Part shown: positions 17,166-25,384 of the stretch, piece after piece
How positions within the stretch are numbered: position 1 is the stretch's first letter
Layout of the letters: the number at the start of each line of letters is the position of its first letter
Source of the DNA: Acidimicrobiales bacterium
Lineage (GTDB): Bacteria > Actinomycetota > Acidimicrobiia > Acidimicrobiales > Iamiaceae
Assembly (NCBI GenBank): GCA_035630295.1
Contig: DASQKY010000027.1
Location: 1 to 64,000, forward strand
Direction: 5' to 3'
DNA: 64,000 nucleotides
Notes under the pieces: generated by a model
Database searches by the model: none
Told to the model about the DNA's origin: nothing
Seen by the model: the letters and a program-made list of their open reading frames with translations, nothing else
Position numbers and translations under genes: made by a program

Positions 17166-18605
17166 ATGACCAGTGCTTTCGCCGGCTACCCGGCACCATT
17201 CGTCTACGACGAGCCCGACGGCAAGAAGACCCAGCAACTGCTGTGGGGCGACTACGTCAAGCTCGGTGACGAGGTGCGGGGTGAGTGGCAGCAGGTAGCC
17301 AAGGCTCGCAACGAGAGCGGCTGGATGCGCAAGGCCGACCTCCAGAAGGAGCGGTTGCTGGAGATCAACTTCGTCGATGTCGGCCAGGGCGACGGCTGCT
17401 TCGTCGTGACGCCAGGCGACAAGCGGATCCTGATCGACGCTGGCCTGCGGGACAACATGTTCTGGTACCTGCGGTGGCGGTTCAACCTGCGCCAGCACCC
17501 GGACAACGTGATCGACATCGAGCACGCCATCATCAGCCACCCGGACTCCGACCACTACCAGGGCTTCGACGCCATCCTCGACAGCCCGCAGCTCTCGATC
17601 GGCACGCTGCATCACAACGGCCTGATCGACCACGAGGGCAATCAACGCCTCGGTCCCACCACGACCGTCGGCCGGCGCAAGTTCTACACCGACCTGATGA
17701 CGACGAAGACGAAGCTCAGGCGCAGCCTCACCGGCATTGATCCCGGGAAGAAGTACCCGGCGCTGCTGCGCAAGGCACTCAAGTTGGACCGCGTCGGTGA
17801 CATTCAGATGCTCTCCAGCCTGGACAGCTTCCTGCCCGGCTACGCCTCTGGCGACCTCACCATCCAGGTACTCGCCCCGGTTCCTGAAACCATCGAGCGA
17901 AAGCCCGCCCTGCGCCGGCTCGGCATCGACGGTGTGACGAAGAACGGCCACAGCGTCGTCCTGCTGCTGACCTACCGCGGGGTGCGATTCCTGCTGGGCG
18001 GCGACCTCAACCGAGAGGCCATGGAGTACCTGCTCGAGCACTACGAAGGGCAGGGCAGTGAGGAAGGCGACGGCACCGAGCACTCCGTGTTCCGGGCCGA
18101 TGTGGCCAAGGCTTGCCACCACGGCAGCGCCGACGTGTCGGACAGCTTCGTTGCCGGCGTCAACGCCATCGCCACGGTGATCTCCAGTGGGGACAACGAG
18201 CCCTACGCCCACCCCCGGCCGGATGCCCTTGGCCTGATCGGCAAGCACGGCCGGGGCGATCGCCCCCTGATCTTCAGTACGGAGCTGGCTCGCTCGCCAA
18301 GCGAAGCCGGGCAGGGCCCAGAGCGGCTGCGGACCACCCGTGCGGCGGCACTGGATGCGGCCCGGGTGGAGATCAACGAGGGGAACGCCTCGACCGAGGA
18401 GCAGCCCGGTCACGTGGCTGCCGCCTACCAGCGCGCCATTGCCGTCTACGGCATGATCAACGTGCGCTCGGATGGTGAGCGGGTGATCATCGCTCAGAAG
18501 CTGGAGCGAGACTCAACGGCTGGCAAGCAGTTCGACGTGTCCTGCCTTGAACCTGACGATGAGGGCAATCTGGTTTACAACCCCAAGCCCAAGAAGGCTG
18601 GCTGA
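17166..18605 (+). CDS. ComEC/Rec2-like metallo-beta-lactamase-fold hydrolase
   Basis: A 479-residue protein from the ATG at 17166 with GGGAGG just upstream. Residues ~1-65 look like a small SH3-like beta domain (VKLGDEVRGEWQQVAKARNESGW). The MBL core follows: INFVDVGQGDG, H125-P-D127-S-D129-H130 (HxDxDH), FLLGGDLNREA near 280 and ACHHGSADVS near 317. No transmembrane channel is present, so it is the free-standing soluble MBL type, not a DNA-uptake channel. Such proteins occur in mobile islands as nucleases or phosphodiesterases. The substrate is unknown. Confidence 0.8.
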   Translation: MTSAFAGYPAPFVYDEPDGKKTQQLLWGDYVKLGDEVRGEWQQVAKARNESGWMRKADLQKERLLEINFVDVGQGDGCFVVTPGDKRILIDAGLRDNMFWYLRWRFNLRQHPDNVIDIEHAIISHPDSDHYQGFDAILDSPQLSIGTLHHNGLIDHEGNQRLGPTTTVGRRKFYTDLMTTKTKLRRSLTGIDPGKKYPALLRKALKLDRVGDIQMLSSLDSFLPGYASGDLTIQVLAPVPETIERKPALRRLGIDGVTKNGHSVVLLLTYRGVRFLLGGDLNREAMEYLLEHYEGQGSEEGDGTEHSVFRADVAKACHHGSADVSDSFVAGVNAIATVISSGDNEPYAHPRPDALGLIGKHGRGDRPLIFSTELARSPSEAGQGPERLRTTRAAALDAARVEINEGNASTEEQPGHVAAAYQRAIAVYGMINVRSDGERVIIAQKLERDSTAGKQFDVSCLEPDDEGNLVYNPKPKKAG

Positions 18606-18662
18606 GGTTGTCGGAGGACGGGGCCAGGTCAGTCAGGCGGGTTGAAGGGTCAGCCCCTTATG

Positions 18663-18902
18663 TCACTTCGGTACGGCGCCGTTGACGATGTCGTCTTTGG
18701 TCAGCTGAGCGTTGTGCAAATCGTCGCGCACGTGTTCCAATTCGTCGGCCAGACGCATCCAGGACTCAACGTAGGCGCGGTCCAGGTTCCTGGCGACCCC
18801 GAGGTCGATCAGGCTGCGGCTCTCTCTGGCAAGCATGGTGAGTCTTGCCAGAATGTCTTGCTCTTTGGTGGTTTGGTGTTCAGTAGTAGTATCTTCCGCC
18901 AT
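18663..18902 (-). CDS. Small helical hypothetical protein
   Basis: A 79-residue acidic, helical protein from the ATG at 18902 (an ATG at 18923 is also in frame). No family is recognised. A large inverted repeat immediately 5' suggests regulated expression. Its lower GC than the flanks fits acquired DNA. Confidence 0.5.
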   Translation of the reverse strand: MAEDTTTEHQTTKEQDILARLTMLARESRSLIDLGVARNLDRAYVESWMRLADELEHVRDDLHNAQLTKDDIVNGAVPK

Positions 18903-18911
18903 AACCACTCT

Positions 18912-18972
18912 ATAGTGCGGCATGTTGCTGGATTAGTCAATGGCGGTATGCAGCAATGTAATACCGCACTAT
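18912..18972. promoter_or_regulatory. Long interrupted inverted repeat upstream of the small gene
   Basis: Outer arms ATAGTGCGG (18912-18920) and CCGCACTAT (18964-18972) and inner arms TTGCTG (18925-18930) and CAGCAA (18951-18956) surround 20 bp. The left arm begins 10 bp upstream of the ATG at 18902. This looks like a dyad operator or a small recombination site. Confidence 0.5.
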
Positions 18973-19057
18973 TCATCAGCTGTGGAGCTGCTCACCACTG
19001 AGACTTGTTCCCGGCTGACATGCTTGACAACGGAACGCGTCAGGCCGTTGCCGGTAC

Positions 19058-19366
19058 CTATGTCGTGATGATGACTTCAATCTCGGCCTCGGCAGCACCC
19101 TGAATCTTGACCCGCTTGATGTCCGGGCCGACATCCCCTTCCCACGACACCTGCCTCTCTGCAATGTCGGTAGGGCCAAAGTCAGGCGTCTCCACGACCA
19201 GGCGCAGGGTCTGGAGGTCTGGCTCGTCCACAACTCCATCCGCAACCGGCACCAGCTTCAGCTGCTGACTGCTGCTGTTGAGCTGGCACGTCCCCACCAC
19301 TCGCAGGTTCGGATCATCCGTACCCGGCATCCGGTTGTACCAAGCGGACCAGTCGTAGCAATCCAT
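19058..19366 (-). CDS. Hypothetical protein, 102 residues
   Basis: The start is ATG 19366, with GGGAGGGG 6 nt upstream; the open frame continues 5' but lacks a ribosome site. The product is acidic with alternating hydrophobic residues (LRLVVETPDF, EAEIEVIITT), probably a small beta-rich soluble protein. No family is recognised. Confidence 0.55.
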   Translation of the reverse strand: MDCYDWSAWYNRMPGTDDPNLRVVGTCQLNSSSQQLKLVPVADGVVDEPDLQTLRLVVETPDFGPTDIAERQVSWEGDVGPDIKRVKIQGAAEAEIEVIITT

Positions 19367-19506
19367 CAGGACCCCTCCCGTATGTAGTGACCGGAGCACT
19401 GTAGAGGGAGATGGCAGGCCTTGCCTGGACATGTCCTACGGGTACCGCTGCTTGAGGACGAGTGCACCAAGCGTCGGGCCGCCGCCCCGTACCCCAGACT
19501 CACCTG

Positions 19507-19712
19507 GTGCCCCACCTCGTCGCCCTCTACGCCCGGATCTCACGAGACGACATCGGTGAGCAGACCTCGACTGCTCGGCAGCTCCGGCTCTGCCGCCAGT
19601 TGGCCGACGAACGGGGTTGGCAGATCGTCGGGACTCACGAGGACGTGGGACGGTCCGCTTTCGCTCCAGGGGTCGTGCGAGGCGGCTACGAGAGATTGCT
19701 CGACGCCGGCAG
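19507..19712 (+). pseudogene. Serine recombinase N-terminal fragment
   Basis: From the GTG at 19507 the frame reads VALYARISRDD, the resolvase N-terminus with its catalytic Ser, then TARQLRLCRQLADERGW and EDVGRSAF..GGYERLLDA. That is the first ~65 residues of the resolvase fold. Homology ends abruptly at ~19,707-19,712, where sequence of an excisionase gene in the opposite orientation begins. The recombinase and zinc-ribbon domains are absent, so it is a remnant of an earlier insertion. Confidence 0.75.
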
Positions 19713-19811
19713 GTCGCCCTTGTCGATGAACCGGTACAGGATGCGGGGGGTAATGCCGACGGCCTTAGAGGCTTCGGCGGTGGACAGCCATTCGTCGACA
19801 CTGTCAGTCAC
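19686..19811 (-). pseudogene. Truncated excisionase-type HTH (MerR-like) fragment
   Basis: From the GTG at 19811 the frame reads EWLSTAEASKAVGITPRILYRFIDKGDLPA, the start of an excisionase-family winged HTH (helix_turn_helix DNA-binding domain, AlpA/Xis type). The usual continuation (Y-K-x-GR-x-I-R) is missing: after LPA the frame runs into the recombinase fragment and stops at codon 42. The two broken genes overlap tail to tail, which marks a deletion junction. Confidence 0.7.
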
Positions 19812-19923
19812 TCTGGTGATGTTACAGCACCATCCAGGCCCGCTGACAGAAGGTGCCGAGGAAGGTATCTCGGGTGCCTTGGTGTCGCGCTCCTGAGCGG
19901 CCTGGCCCTCTCAACGGCTCAAG

Positions 19924-20901
19924 TCAGCCCGAGCAGTCGCGGGATGGAATCCGAGTGGGTTTGCTCTTGACCACTCGGAGTTCGGCCCACCCATCGCCAA
20001 CTTGTCTGACCGAGACCGTATAGACGCATTCCTCACCAAAGTGGGTCTGGGCACCGGGCCACAGATCTCTTACCACCTCTGGATGAACGACACCTTTTAC
20101 GTCGGTCAGGATGAAGGTTGCGAGTGGAAGACTCTCGTCGAGCACATTGGTCTCTGCGAGGATGACCATGAGGTCACCATCGAAGATGTCTGCTACCGCA
20201 ATGCCATCGCTATGGTTAAGGGAGAGACGAACCAAGTAGGCACAGTCTCCATCCATGGACCAGGTCGGGCCGGAGTGATCCTTGGCACTATGCATGGCAC
20301 AGTCGGAATCTGAGGCCGTAGAGCCTGCCGCCACCTGCTCGATGCCGTTCGACTCAGATTGGCCCTGAGCCACAGAGAGCGCCAGCAGAAGTACGGTCAC
20401 CGGAACGATTGACTTTCTCGCCCATTCGCCCTTATGGGTAGCCAGCCAGCTCCAGCAGAGCCAAACTTGCAACCAGAATGGTGATAGCTCTGACCGAAGT
20501 CGAGTATCAGCTAGGGCGATGACTTGCTCGATGAACCCTCGATGTGGAGACTCGCCAGACACCACAGACTGAGTCTCAGTCTCAGTTTGGTCTGGCGCGC
20601 CAGTGGGTGGCACTCCTGACGATAACCCTGGAAGCTGAAGCTCCGCTGAATTCCCTCCCCCCTCCCCGGCGTGCAACTGGCCAAGCCCAGAAGTGGGCTG
20701 GCGCCTGAAAAATATGGCCGCGTAGCGGATGATGAGAAGTCCCCCCTGGACTAGGTGTCGTGGATGACGCGCCAGAGGAGAAAGACGATCCCCCAGAGGT
20801 GTCACCCGGCACCCTAAGAAACGGAGATTGCGATACATGCGCGGCCACCCCCCAACCGGAGTCGCTCTCTCACATGTGCAATTCATGACGAGATGAGTCA
20901 A
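19924..20901 (-). CDS. Membrane-anchored protein with an exported domain, paralogue of 22370-23218
   Basis: A frame of up to 325 residues; the true start is uncertain. One clear hydrophobic segment (KSIVPVTVLLLALSVAQG, near residue 170) precedes a C-terminal ~110-residue domain: YLVRLSLNHSDGIAVADIFDG, LATFILTDVKG, GAQTHFGEECVYTVSVRQV, WAELRVVKS. The same domain ends the product of 22370-23218 in the same order. The function is unknown. Confidence 0.6.
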   Translation of the reverse strand: MTHLVMNCTCERATPVGGWPRMYRNLRFLGCRVTPLGDRLSPLARHPRHLVQGGLLIIRYAAIFFRRQPTSGLGQLHAGEGGGNSAELQLPGLSSGVPPTGAPDQTETETQSVVSGESPHRGFIEQVIALADTRLRSELSPFWLQVWLCWSWLATHKGEWARKSIVPVTVLLLALSVAQGQSESNGIEQVAAGSTASDSDCAMHSAKDHSGPTWSMDGDCAYLVRLSLNHSDGIAVADIFDGDLMVILAETNVLDESLPLATFILTDVKGVVHPEVVRDLWPGAQTHFGEECVYTVSVRQVGDGWAELRVVKSKPTRIPSRDCSG

Positions 20902-21038
20902 GAATAACCCGCAAGTTCAAGCAGAAAGTTCCGATAGGTACGACGAGTAATGATTCCGAGATGCATTCTCGTGAATGTCAACGTTGTCGATTCCGCAACG
21001 CTTGTGAGGGGGACGTTTGTCGTACAATCGAAGTTGTA

Positions 21039-21281
21039 ATGACAAACGCAGAACTCGTTCAAGATCTCAAGCAATTCATCACTACAACTGTCGGTCAATC
21101 CGAAGAACGGTTGTGAAGTGAAATGCAGCAGCTTCGGAAAGAAACGCACGCTGGCTTTGCCGGTGTGGGTGAAGCCGTCGAAAATCGGGCCCAGCAGCAG
21201 GACAGAGACCATGCTGAAACCACCCGGCGGCTGGATGACCACGAAGGTCGGTTGCACCGCTTGGAACGCCGGGCGGCGTAG
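21039..21281 (+). pseudogene. Small coiled-coil protein gene with in-frame stop
   Basis: From the ATG at 21039: 25 residues (MTNAELVQDLKQFITTTVGQ), a TGA at 21114-21116, then the same frame continues through ATG 21123 (MQQLRKETHAGFAGVGEAVE...) to TAG at 21279. Together they make one ~80-residue coiled-coil protein of a type common in actinobacterial mobile DNA. It may be a point-mutated pseudogene or two very short proteins. A possible promoter is TTGTGA - 15 bp - TACAAT just upstream. Confidence 0.6.
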
Positions 21282-21365
21282 GTACTGGATCGTTGGTGAC
21301 CAAGGGCCCAGAGCCGCCAAAGGCCGAAGGTCCACCTCAGCTCACACTTCGACCTCTACCATCCA

Positions 21366-21428
21366 TCCAGTCCAAGGCAGGCTCTCACCCCACCCCTCCC
21401 GAGCTCGGCTGCGTTGGGCTTCGACTCC
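21366..21428. repeat. Palindromic repeat, copy 1 (also at 23753-23818)
   Basis: TCCAAGGCAG...CTGCGTTGGG arms around a ~25-nt pyrimidine-rich loop (CTCACCCCACCC, TCCCGAG). The second copy has nearly the same arms and loop. It lies between the coiled-coil pseudogene and the 3' end of the PIN gene, so it is probably a terminator. Confidence 0.5.
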
Positions 21429-21472
21429 AGGGGCATCAGGAACCAACACGTTCCCACCCAGGCAGGCCTTCG

Positions 21473-22297
21473 TCAGTCCTCCCGTTGAGAGCGCAGCTCC
21501 TCCGAGAGGAGGTGCCCACGGAGGCCGAGCAGCTGGGCTCGGAGCTGCATGCCGTTGTCCCCGGTGGCCACGATGACCGAGCCCTCCCCCACGATGGTCT
21601 GAAGCAGCTCGCAGTGGCTCAGGATCTCCCGATCGCCGTTGTCGTGCGTCACCGGATCGGTGCTGTCGGCCATCACTTGGAGGTCAACTGTGGAGGTGAC
21701 CGGGACCACGGCCGTTGGCTCGGCTAGGCCGCGCAACTCGCGTAGGCGGCGCAGGGCAGCCTTCGCTCGGCGCCGGACTCGCTCGTCTCGGGCGTAGGTC
21801 TGGGCATCAAGCTCGTCGATGACCGGCAGCGGCAGCACTAACCGCACCCGCCGGGCGCCGACTTCCTTGCACCACGGCAGCTGGTCGAATGGGTCGTAGT
21901 GCAGGAAGACGTTGGTGTCGGGCACCACGGCGACGGTGCCGGCGGGCAGTTGGTGAGCATCATGGAGCTGCTGCAGCGCCGCAGCGTGACGCGTGAGGTA
22001 CTCACGCTGCGCTTCGACCTCGGCTTCGATCAGGTTGAAGGCGCGCTCAGCGCCGTACCGCAGGCTCCGAAGGTGCCAGTACCGCACACCGATCAGGTGG
22101 TCGATGGGTTCACGAGCCACGAAGAGTGAGCGCAGCTGTCGCTCGGCTTTCTCCACCCACTCGATGTACCGAGGAAGCACCTTGCCCACCGGGTGTCCGC
22201 CCTGGGTGATGGCGTTGTGGGCTTCAAGCGCCAGAATGTCGAGCTGGCGGGCGGCCTCAGCACAGGTTCGTCCTGGCTTGGGCCTTAGGTGGGTCAT
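21473..22297 (-). CDS. PIN-domain protein (putative RNase)
   Basis: A 274-residue protein. Residues 1-120 are helical with no recognised domain. From ~122 a PIN domain follows: VVPDTNVFLHYD (D127, N129), LPVIDELD (D161, E162), a THDNGDREIL acidic segment and VIVATGDNGMQ. These acidic residues fit a metal-dependent ribonuclease of the PIN_4 type. No antitoxin-like gene is adjacent, and the long N-terminal domain argues against a simple VapC toxin. Confidence 0.8.
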   Translation of the reverse strand: MTHLRPKPGRTCAEAARQLDILALEAHNAITQGGHPVGKVLPRYIEWVEKAERQLRSLFVAREPIDHLIGVRYWHLRSLRYGAERAFNLIEAEVEAQREYLTRHAAALQQLHDAHQLPAGTVAVVPDTNVFLHYDPFDQLPWCKEVGARRVRLVLPLPVIDELDAQTYARDERVRRRAKAALRRLRELRGLAEPTAVVPVTSTVDLQVMADSTDPVTHDNGDREILSHCELLQTIVGEGSVIVATGDNGMQLRAQLLGLRGHLLSEELRSQRED

Positions 22298-22369
22298 TGT
22301 GGCGACGGTAGCGGAGGCGCCAACTCAACGGGGGCGAAGCTTGCCGGTCTACCTTCATGGCATCAAGGT

Positions 22370-23218
22370 TCAGGCCTCGGGCCCGCAAACAAACTGTTGT
22401 GGGTTGGCCGAGGGCGGGAACTCCACAACCTGAAGCTCAAGCCAAAAGGTGTCGGTCCTCCGAATGGTGAGAAGGTAGTCACATCCCGGGCCGTAGCCGA
22501 CTTGTTGACCAGCAGCGAGCGGGCCCACCACGTAGGGAGCGGTCTGACCGGTCAGATCCGAAATGGTGAACGTGGCGAGGTGCGTGAGTGGCCCATCCGG
22601 AGGCGGGTAGCTGTCGAAGGATATCCCGCCAGCGGTCAGGAGCAGCTTGTTATCGAAGAGTTCGACTACCGCTAGGCCCTCAGTGTCGTAGTCATCAGAC
22701 AGTCTCACCATGTAGCCACCCTCGATTCGGACCAGCCACTCGTCCTCCGTCGTGGTCTTCGCAGTGGGGATCGTCGTGGAACTCTCGGTCGGTGGCGCCG
22801 TACTGGTCGTCGTTGAAGTAGGCAGACTGTCAGAAGAGGTCGTGGTGCTCGTTGAGGTCTGACTGTCCGCTACGTCGGCTTGAGCTTTCGACTCTGATGA
22901 GTCGCCGTTGAATACGGTGGCTGCCACAAGTGCTACGACGAACAAGATGGCGACTGGCCAGGCACGAGCCGACTTGCCAGCAGACATGAATAGAAAGACG
23001 GCCGTAGCCAAGAGAGCAAGGACCAGCAACCAAAGCAAACGTGGCAGCGAAAGGGTGATCTGCGCTAGGCCAACAAAGACGCCCGCAAATACGACGATGG
23101 CTCGCGCTACGCCGGAGTTGAGGGGACTCCCATCAGATGAGCTGGAGCCTTTCTTGGCCGGGCCCTTGTCCGAGTCGGGGGCACCCGAAGTGTCTGGCTC
23201 ACCATCATCAGTCGTCAA
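22370..23218 (-). CDS. Membrane protein with Ser/Thr-rich linker and exported domain
   Basis: A 282-residue protein. It has a cytosolic tail (~1-33), hydrophobic segments (~34-52, 58-76 and 85-100), a low-complexity Ser/Thr linker (~105-155) and a C-terminal ~120-residue domain: YMVRLSDDYDTEGLAVVELFDN, LATFTISDLTGQTA, GYGPGCDYLLTIRRT, WLELQVVEF. The domain is shared with 19924-20901, including its single conserved Cys. The linker resembles cell-wall-spanning stalks. The function is unknown. Confidence 0.7.
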   Translation of the reverse strand: MTTDDGEPDTSGAPDSDKGPAKKGSSSSDGSPLNSGVARAIVVFAGVFVGLAQITLSLPRLLWLLVLALLATAVFLFMSAGKSARAWPVAILFVVALVAATVFNGDSSESKAQADVADSQTSTSTTTSSDSLPTSTTTSTAPPTESSTTIPTAKTTTEDEWLVRIEGGYMVRLSDDYDTEGLAVVELFDNKLLLTAGGISFDSYPPPDGPLTHLATFTISDLTGQTAPYVVGPLAAGQQVGYGPGCDYLLTIRRTDTFWLELQVVEFPPSANPQQFVCGPEA

Positions 23219-23396
23219 TGAAGTGTCTCATCTCTAGCTGATGCAGCTCCATCGCGGGCTTCTACCACGGACGTCACCGCAAGCGAGAAACTGCAGCTTG
23301 GCTTCCCGAACCAACTCCTGGGCCCTGAGCCCAGCGCCGCACCATAGGCACCAAGGATTGCGGTTGGTGCGCGATACCCCTCGCCGGAGTAGGTGC

Positions 23397-23684
23397 TCAC
23401 CTCTGGTCGAGCCGCCACTGAGCGGCCTCACGGTGTGTATCCAAGAACAACGGCCGCCAGCGATCCTGCAGTACGGCCCACTCCACCGTCAGGTCCCGGC
23501 GACCGGCGCGGACCAGGCGCTCGAACCCAGGCTGTGGGGTGCTGGTCTCCACCAGGCGTTTGGCTGCTGCCACTGCGCCATGACGCTCGATCATGCTGGC
23601 CCATACCGTCGGGTCGTACCCCAGCTGGCGGCACTCTTCAATCGCCTTGAAACACGCTGCCTGAAAGTCGTCGGCTATTGACAC
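23397..23684 (-). CDS. Conserved small protein of actinobacterial genomic islands
   Basis: About 95 residues from GTG 23684 (an ATG at 23714 is also in frame). The pattern AIEECRQLGYDPTVWASMIERHGAVAAAKRLVETSTPQPGFERLVRAGRRDLTVEWAVL (described over residues ~10-70) matches a widespread uncharacterised family in which GYN-x-x-F-x-MI-x-x-x-G and AxxLL are conserved. No catalytic motif is visible. It is usually found near mobile or defence genes. Confidence 0.65.
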   Translation of the reverse strand: MSIADDFQAACFKAIEECRQLGYDPTVWASMIERHGAVAAAKRLVETSTPQPGFERLVRAGRRDLTVEWAVLQDRWRPLFLDTHREAAQWRLDQR

Positions 23685-23752
23685 ACCATCAATCTGGCAT
23701 ACGCCCGTATGCATCAGCCTCCACGTTCACCAGCACCCCCACCTACGATCCC

Positions 23753-23818
23753 ATCAAGCCCAAGGCAGGCCCCCTCACCCCACCCTCCCGAGTAGGTCTG
23801 CCTCGGGCTTTGAACTTT
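23753..23818. repeat. Palindromic repeat, copy 2
   Basis: AAGCCCAAGGCAG ... CTGCCTCGGGCTT arms around a loop with CTCACCCCACCCTCCCGAG; TTTGAACTTT follows. It matches 21366-21428 in both arms and loop. It behaves like an intrinsic terminator on the plus strand, though no plus-strand gene ends here. Confidence 0.5.
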
Positions 23819-23828
23819 CGTCCTCACC

Positions 23829-23955
23829 GGGCCGCCTGCCCCGGAGAGGCGAGGGGGCAGGCGGCAGCCGGCTTGGTTGCACTGCCCGAGTCTCGCCCCC
23901 CTGCTTCCAGCACGGCACCCGGACAGCTACTCGCCCCCACCTCATGGGCGGGAAG
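23829..23955. repeat. Repeat element B: candidate structured RNA, second copy
   Basis: The counterpart of 10455-10590: the same GCCGCCTGCCCC...GGGGCAGGCGGC hairpin and the same loop GTGCCGTGCT..AGCAGGGGGGCG on the minus strand. The closing stem changes to CTGTCCGGGT/ACTCGGGCAG, which is still fully paired. Again it begins just 3' of a minus-strand gene (stop at 23969) with an XRE regulator divergent further upstream. Confidence 0.5.
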
Positions 23956-23968
23956 CGATCACGCGGCC

Positions 23969-25009
23969 TCACTCCGCCGCCAGCTCGACCACAACGTCTC
24001 GCACGACCTCCCGGTCCACCACGGCGGCGTCGTAGCTCACCCACAGACTCGATGGGCCGACTAGCGCCGTCAGGATGTTCCGGTTGGTGCCGATCTCATC
24101 CGAGGAGAGGGCGCCCTCCCAGATCTCGACCTCCCCAATCGTCTCGGTGAGCGAGAGCCGGGGGTCCTCCCGGTTGCCGGCAGCGCTATCCAGCCCGACC
24201 GTGGCGGCCAGGGCGAGTTCGTCCACACTGACGCCATAGGCGCACTCGTCGTCCCGTAGGCGTGGCACGTCCTCGGTGAGCGCAGCTGCCAGCGCGTCGC
24301 AGAGTTCGGCCACCGTCGGGACACCCCCGGGTGGGGAGGCCAGATTGTCGATCACCGCGCCAAGATCGACCGGCAGGGGAAGCACACCAACCGTCCGGTC
24401 GTACTCCTCCGTCTCCACACCGTCGCCCGGTTGCGAGGTGTCCAGCTCGTAGTCCTCCTGGCGACCGCCACCAAGCTTGAGCACCAGCCAAGCGGCCTCT
24501 CCTTCGGCACAGGCAGCGGGCAGCTCGGTGGGCAGCGAGAAATCGACCGTTTGGTGCGTCGACGGCGCCGTCCCCAGCTCCTCAAGCTCGTCCCCGATGG
24601 CCTCTCCGGGCAGCGGCCGGTACCCCGAGCTGATCTCCTCCAGCGTTGAGCCGCACACCACCTCGGCCCCCTCGAGCCGGGCGGCTCTGCCCACCAGGCG
24701 GAGTTCAACCTCGACGCCGAGGTAGAACTCGGCATCGTTGCTTCGCTCGGCGCGGAGGTCAATCACCCTCGCTTCGACACCGAAGGCCGTGACGGTCTCG
24801 TCGAGTTCGGCCGCAGGCCTGAGTTCACTTCCTGGCCCAGCCTCCGCCCCTCGCGGTGAGGGCGACGGAGCAACAGCGGTAGTGGTGGCGTTCCCATCTG
24901 CCCGCGTCGACTCACCGTCAGAGGCAGGTGAGCCGCCGCAGGCGACCATCAGGACAGTCATGGCCAGCACCGCCCGCAGCAGACAGCGGCCTGCCATCGA
25001 GATCCCCAC
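23969..25009 (-). CDS. Secreted lipoprotein of unknown function
   Basis: A 346-residue protein from GTG 25009, with GGAGGAG 6-7 nt upstream (ATG 24997 is the alternative). The signal LRAVLAMTVLMVAC gives a lipidated Cys24, followed by a Ser/Thr/Ala linker. The body is acidic. It contains EFYLGVEVELRLVGRAARLEGA, typical of an Ig-like beta domain in exported actinobacterial lipoproteins, and a C-terminal part with LTETIGEVEIWEGAL. No enzyme motif is seen. An XRE regulator is divergent. Confidence 0.75.
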   Translation of the reverse strand: MGISMAGRCLLRAVLAMTVLMVACGGSPASDGESTRADGNATTTAVAPSPSPRGAEAGPGSELRPAAELDETVTAFGVEARVIDLRAERSNDAEFYLGVEVELRLVGRAARLEGAEVVCGSTLEEISSGYRPLPGEAIGDELEELGTAPSTHQTVDFSLPTELPAACAEGEAAWLVLKLGGGRQEDYELDTSQPGDGVETEEYDRTVGVLPLPVDLGAVIDNLASPPGGVPTVAELCDALAAALTEDVPRLRDDECAYGVSVDELALAATVGLDSAAGNREDPRLSLTETIGEVEIWEGALSSDEIGTNRNILTALVGPSSLWVSYDAAVVDREVVRDVVVELAAE

Positions 25010-25078
25010 GGCGTTCTCCTCCCCGCCCCGGGCTGGGGCTGTCGCGCTGTGCCGGGCGACTGTACTGGACGCCAATGA

Positions 25079-25384
25079 TTGGGACAAAAACAGTTGGGGC
25101 GCATGTTCTCTGGATGGGGAGGCATGGGACGTACTGGCGTTGGCACTCGCATGCCTCCTCCTCTGTCCTCTGCCACCACGACATTCGGCCAACGGGTCCG
25201 AGAGCGTCGCCACGAACTCGCGCTGTCCCAGGAGAAGCTGGCGGTCGTCGCCGGCCTGCACTGGACGTTCGTCGGCCAGGTCGAGCGAGGGCAGCGCAAC
25301 CTCAGCCTGCACAACCTCCTCAAGCTGGCTGAGGCCCTGGGCGTGGATCCGGGAGAGCTGGTGCGGGGGTTGCGGGCGCCGTAG
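25079..25384 (+). CDS. XRE-family helix-turn-helix regulator (copy 2)
   Basis: The last ~70 residues form an HTH_3 domain: FGQRVRERRHELALSQEKLAVVAGL, FVGQVERGQRNLSL, LLKLAEALGVDPGELV. The start is uncertain (25079, 25124 or 25151). It is related to the copies at 10931 and 28087 but more diverged (WTFVGQ for xTFISN), so it may bind a different site. It is divergent from the lipoprotein gene and could control it. Confidence 0.8.
   Translation: MGQKQLGRMFSGWGGMGRTGVGTRMPPPLSSATTTFGQRVRERRHELALSQEKLAVVAGLHWTFVGQVERGQRNLSLHNLLKLAEALGVDPGELVRGLRAP

Noticed and set aside
20898-21335. Open frame of 145 codons on the minus strand
   Set aside because: It lies antisense to the coiled-coil (pseudo)gene, has no ribosome site and no protein-like pattern.
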